Assembly (NCBI GenBank): GCA_006969905.1
Contig: CP030887.1
Coordinates: 2,468,730-2,532,729, forward strand
DNA: 64,000 nucleotides
Reading direction: 5' to 3'
DNA from: Balneolaceae bacterium
GTDB lineage: Bacteria > Bacteroidota > Rhodothermia > Balneolales > Balneolaceae
In this document: in pieces, positions 61,085 to 64,000 of the stretch
Layout: every line of letters starts with the position of its first letter
Numbering within the stretch: position 1 is the stretch's first letter
Translations under genes and position numbers: made by a program
The notes under the pieces: model-generated
Seen by the model: only the letters and a program-made list of their open reading frames with translations
Database searches by the model: none
Told to the model about the DNA's origin: nothing

Positions 61085-61660
61085 TTATTCTTTTTGCTTT
61101 GCACAATCTATTTTCCAGGTTGGGTATACAATAGTTTCATCAGTATTTACCCATTCTCCTATCCATTTAAAGCTCTCATCTTTGATCTCATAAAAAGTTA
61201 GCCTGTAAAATCCATCCAGTCCGTTAGGAGCCGTTTGTTCTCGGTAGAGTACTATGTTTCCGTTTTCTCGTTTAAGGCCTTCCCATACAGGTAATGTGCT
61301 GCTGGCAGAACCGGATGAGTAATAATGCACATACCATTTGGTGCTGTCAGCATTAAACTGACGGATGCTTCCTGAATGTATGCCATCACTTTTTAAGGTT
61401 TCATCCTGAACACCCATACCATTCATTATGTATTTCCATTTCCAGATCATAGAAATCGCAGCATTCCAGCTTCCGTCAGGAGCCCTGGTTTCAGATGTAC
61501 ATTCACTTATTCCTATCAATGGGGCAAAGTCAGCAGTTTGTTCAGGGGCATTGGGATTCAGCTTTCCAAAAGGGGTTTTATCAGAGGCTTCATAGTCATA
61601 CTGTGCAGATGATGAAGCAGATAGCATTAATAGAATTGGTAAAATGAGGAGTTGTTTCAT
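61085..61660 (-). CDS. Secreted DUF1579-like (lipocalin-like) protein
   Basis: 191 residues with a signal peptide ending SSAQ near 19. The mature part is one beta-rich domain: FAPLIGISECTSETRAPDG, then WKWKYIMNGMGVQDE, then TKWYVHYYSS and FKWIGEWVNTDE. This resembles DUF1579-type proteins measuring about 150 residues, whose function is unknown. Next upstream on the same strand is the LytTR gene, 77 bp away. The right end of the repeat element lies close to its 3' end. Confidence 0.6.
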   Translation of the reverse strand: MKQLLILPILLMLSASSSAQYDYEASDKTPFGKLNPNAPEQTADFAPLIGISECTSETRAPDGSWNAAISMIWKWKYIMNGMGVQDETLKSDGIHSGSIRQFNADSTKWYVHYYSSGSASSTLPVWEGLKRENGNIVLYREQTAPNGLDGFYRLTFYEIKDESFKWIGEWVNTDETIVYPTWKIDCAKQKE

Positions 61661-61737
61661 GGGTTTTCTTTTTAAGAAACAACAAAATGAGTTATTGTTA
61701 AGCTAAATGCAGTAAACAACCAGCAGATTGCAGTAAG

Positions 61738-62586
61738 CTAGATAGAACTTGCTTTTAAAGCTTTTCTAAGTACCTGGGCACCGGACTTGGAAAGGGGAAG
61801 TTCTGATGAATCCTGGAGTTTTATTACCGACTGTTCAAAGTCAACCTGGTCAAGATAACCTAAGTTCAGTAAGGCACCACGGTGTACCCGGACAAATTGA
61901 AAAGGTGCCAGTTGTTCTTCCAATGATTTCAGGCTTTTCCTGAATGAATACGACTTATGCTCCGTGTGTATCTTTACGCAATAATCATCAGATTCAATCC
62001 AGGTTACTTCATTAAGTGAAATGAGCTTTACACGATTGCCAATTTTAATACTTACCTGGGGATTAAGGTTTTGAGTGCCGGAGGCAGAAGAATCGGTTTT
62101 CAGGGTTTCTATCTCCAGCCATTGAGCATCTATAACCTGCTCTTTGGATTTATTAAATAAGATTAAAACCAGGAGGCAGTAAGCAAAAAGAAAAGTAATT
62201 CCCTTTTGGACGGTAAAGAAAAGCAGTGTTTCTGAAAAGGCATTAATTGAAAACGACATTCCTGAAATGCTTATTAAGCTTATGGATACAATTGCAAGAA
62301 TCCAGCATATAAATCCTGTAGCAATTATTTTTGTCCAGGTACTAGCCGGGATATCCATTTTCGTATTCGAAAATATCTTCCATGAAAAAAGAGAAAGAGG
62401 AATTGCTGAGGCAGCCCAAACCAGCCATCTTATGAAATGAGTTTGGAACAGATTAGTAAACAGAATTTCAGATCTGTTTTCGACAATATCGAAATTGGTG
62501 AGGTAGTAGTATTGCTGAAACGCATCAAATAAAATGATGAGCAACAAAAAGAAGGAGAATGCGATTGTAGTCTTCCTGAAATTCAT
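61738..62586 (-). CDS. Membrane LytTR-family DNA-binding regulator
   Basis: 282 residues. Four hydrophobic helices (about 7-25, 48-66, 87-110, 120-145) are followed by a linker and a C-terminal LytTR domain from about 178 (VKLISLNEVTWIESDDYCVKIHT near 192-214; landmarks WIESDDYCV and FVRVHRGALLN). Such proteins regulate transcription from the membrane without a histidine kinase partner. No kinase is adjacent. Possible target is its own operon or the DUF1579-like gene downstream. Confidence 0.88.
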   Translation of the reverse strand: MNFRKTTIAFSFFLLLIILFDAFQQYYYLTNFDIVENRSEILFTNLFQTHFIRWLVWAASAIPLSLFSWKIFSNTKMDIPASTWTKIIATGFICWILAIVSISLISISGMSFSINAFSETLLFFTVQKGITFLFAYCLLVLILFNKSKEQVIDAQWLEIETLKTDSSASGTQNLNPQVSIKIGNRVKLISLNEVTWIESDDYCVKIHTEHKSYSFRKSLKSLEEQLAPFQFVRVHRGALLNLGYLDQVDFEQSVIKLQDSSELPLSKSGAQVLRKALKASSI

Positions 62587-62770
62587 GTCATAGTATCGTG
62601 TGTTTTATTTTCTTTTCAAAAAGCAGTTGAAAACTTTAGCACTATAAAAGGCTTTTCATTTCACCAGGAGTTAAATGGCCTCACTCAAATTGAAAAAAAT
62701 CATTTTAATTCGGCATCAGTAATTAGTAAAATAAGCCGGATACAGAAGCACACTTACAAAATGGGTTAGT

Positions 62771-63646
62771 ATGGCTGAACGAAAAGACCGCGAGCGCGGC
62801 AGATTAACGAATGATTTAAATCCTGATGAGCCGGACTTTGACCTGGATCACTTTATTGATGAACAATCAGGAAGTGAAGAAGCCTCACCGTCACCGGGAG
62901 CTACTCATATTCCCAAACGAAGTACTTTAAAACGAGATTTTATTGCCATTGGCTTGCTTTCGGTAATCGCCTTTTTGTGGTATTTCGACTGGAACCCTAT
63001 GAATGCTTTTGGAGATTCGGGTAGCAGCCAACAGGTTGTGGTTGTGGGTGAAGGTGCCCAGGCAGGCGCTTCACAACAAGCAACAGCTGGCAGCAGTGCT
63101 TTAGCTTTTTTAGACTATATGCAGGCTGTTCAATCTATGGATTTCAGAAGTACTCCTTCTGAATCTCAGGTTAGGGCACTCTACAATAATGGGGTCCCAA
63201 CAGAGTATATTCAGAAACTGGATAAAATCAATTTTCTGGGTGAAGTAAACTATTCCGGGATAATAGCTTTATACACAAATGGGGTAACCGAGGAGTACCT
63301 GGATGTATTGGTAGAAGTGGATTACCTGGATGAGGTAAACTATTCAGGTATTGTAGGTTTGAGGGCAAATGGTGTTCCTGCTGATTACTTAAAGAAACTG
63401 GATGAACTTGATTATCTCGATGAAGTGAACTATTCCGGGATTATAGGGATGTATGTAAACGGGGTAGATGAAGCGTATCTTGAGGGTTTGGACGAAGCAG
63501 ACTACCTGGACGAAGTGAACTATTCAGGCATTATCGGTTTAAAGGCAAATAATATACCCATTGAGTTTATCCAGGAACTAAAGAATCGTGATTTGCTGGA
63601 TGATATGAACTATTCCCAGATCATCTCGTTGTATAGAAACAACTAG
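62771..63646 (+). CDS. Single-pass membrane protein with exact 30-residue tandem repeats
   Basis: 291 residues. A charged cytoplasmic part (1-53), one membrane helix near 56-73 (IAIGLLSVIAFLWYF), a Gly/Gln/Ala-rich linker, then from about 131 to the end five and a half repeats of exactly 30 residues. The core NYSGIIGL begins at residues 160, 190, 220, 250 and 280, followed by ANGVPxxYLxxLDExDYLDEV. The repeats resemble the helical-hairpin GVxxxYIxxL units found at the C-terminus of some BlaR1-type peptidases and probably form a solenoid binding surface. No family or function is assigned. Confidence 0.85.
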   Translation: MAERKDRERGRLTNDLNPDEPDFDLDHFIDEQSGSEEASPSPGATHIPKRSTLKRDFIAIGLLSVIAFLWYFDWNPMNAFGDSGSSQQVVVVGEGAQAGASQQATAGSSALAFLDYMQAVQSMDFRSTPSESQVRALYNNGVPTEYIQKLDKINFLGEVNYSGIIALYTNGVTEEYLDVLVEVDYLDEVNYSGIVGLRANGVPADYLKKLDELDYLDEVNYSGIIGMYVNGVDEAYLEGLDEADYLDEVNYSGIIGLKANNIPIEFIQELKNRDLLDDMNYSQIISLYRNN

Positions 63647-63711
63647 CCTGGTTTTTTATATCTCTTCCCCTAAAAACCTGCTTTAGCATAGTATAATCCG
63701 TACTTTTTAAG

Positions 63712-64000
63712 ATGTCTAATTCAAAGAAACTACTCATTATTGGTAAAGTATGGCCTGAGTCAGCGTCATCGGCAGCGGGTAGCCGAATGCTTCAGTTGAT
63801 AGACTTTTTTCTTAAGGCAAGATGGGATATTACGTTTGTATGCCCCGCAAAAAAGAATGAACACTCTGATGATTTATCAGGGATAGATATCGATCTGGCT
63901 GAAGTTAAAATGAACGATTCATCCTTCGATGTATTCATTAAGCAACTGAAACCTGATGCGGTACTTTTTGACCGGTTTATGACCGAAGAACAGTTTGGAT
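63712..64000 (+). CDS. Probable glycosyltransferase, N-terminal part (runs off window)
   Basis: The frame is open from the ATG at 63712 to the window end, about 96 residues. It starts with LLIIGKVWPESASSAAGSRM, a pattern I associate with GT-B glycosyltransferases that begin with a Rossmann strand and SSAAG loop, then WDITFVCPAKK and DAVLFDRFMTEEQFG. The catalytic C-terminal half is not visible, so the donor and acceptor are unknown. Confidence 0.65.
   Translation, partial: MSNSKKLLIIGKVWPESASSAAGSRMLQLIDFFLKARWDITFVCPAKKNEHSDDLSGIDIDLAEVKMNDSSFDVFIKQLKPDAVLFDRFMTEEQFG

Noticed and set aside
63160-63646. 90-bp periodicity resembling a CRISPR array or minisatellite
   Set aside because: The period is exactly 30 codons within an intact gene and varies mostly at the DNA rather than the protein level, so it is a coding repeat.

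Overview
The window looks like chromosome from a member of the Bacteroidota/Balneolota (FCB) group, most likely a Balneolaceae-type marine heterotroph. This is inferred from protein families (DUF5723 and DUF2490 outer-membrane proteins, fused isobutyryl-CoA mutase IcmF, lipoproteins with FCB-style lipoboxes, PKD-repeat surface protein) and from promoter boxes resembling TAnnTTTG. No database search was possible. Base composition leans to AT, genes are packed tightly, many start and stop codons overlap, and several starts are TTG or GTG.

Left part (1-20.8 kb): a trkA-trkH potassium uptake pair; a tight three-gene unit encoding a membrane histidine kinase, a FecR-domain protein and a 1572-residue protein with about 12 PKD-like repeats; a zinc metalloprotease; alanine dehydrogenase; a minus-strand run lysS - LolC/E-type permease - Crp/Fnr regulator - DUF2892 membrane protein; a phosphopantetheinyl transferase; and a secreted YdjC/ChbG-type deacetylase.

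Middle (21-42.4 kb): a coupled plus-strand run (divergent MEMO-like protein, DUF2520 protein, alkyltransferase-like protein, two exported thioredoxin-fold proteins), preceded by a terminator-like hairpin only 34 nt from its first codon; queD-queE-SDR; tdh and kbl facing apart (threonine to glycine); a minus-strand accessory block (VOC, DUF6624, RidA-like, serine hydrolase, terpenoid-cyclase-like, MDR oxidoreductase) containing short repeats; purC with a LacI-family regulator; phytoene/squalene synthase; and accC-murQ-plsC-tonB.

Right part (42.5-64 kb): tRNA-Ser(GGA), a large lipoprotein with a DUF5723 beta-barrel, an NAD-salvage run (pncB-pncA-MnmC2-like oxidoreductase), an Ig-like lipoprotein with MscS, and a second Crp/Fnr regulator heading rhodanese-DUF2892-thioredoxin-OsmC genes. 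Next comes icmF with two LacI-type operator candidates. An OLD-like ATPase/TOPRIM nuclease follows, then a small GIY-YIG nuclease gene bracketed by two roughly 200-bp REP-like repeats, a LytTR regulator, a protein with exact 30-residue repeats, and a truncated glycosyltransferase.

Three observations stand out. (1) The GIY-YIG gene between palindrome-rich repeats resembles a self-contained REP-type mobile module. (2) Two paralogous Crp/Fnr modules share the same architecture: a GTGAC/GTAAC-type palindrome over the regulator's stop codon and a -7-like box exactly 33 bp downstream, centre to centre. (3) An intergenic terminator upstream of the MEMO-like operon suggests an attenuator or small RNA.
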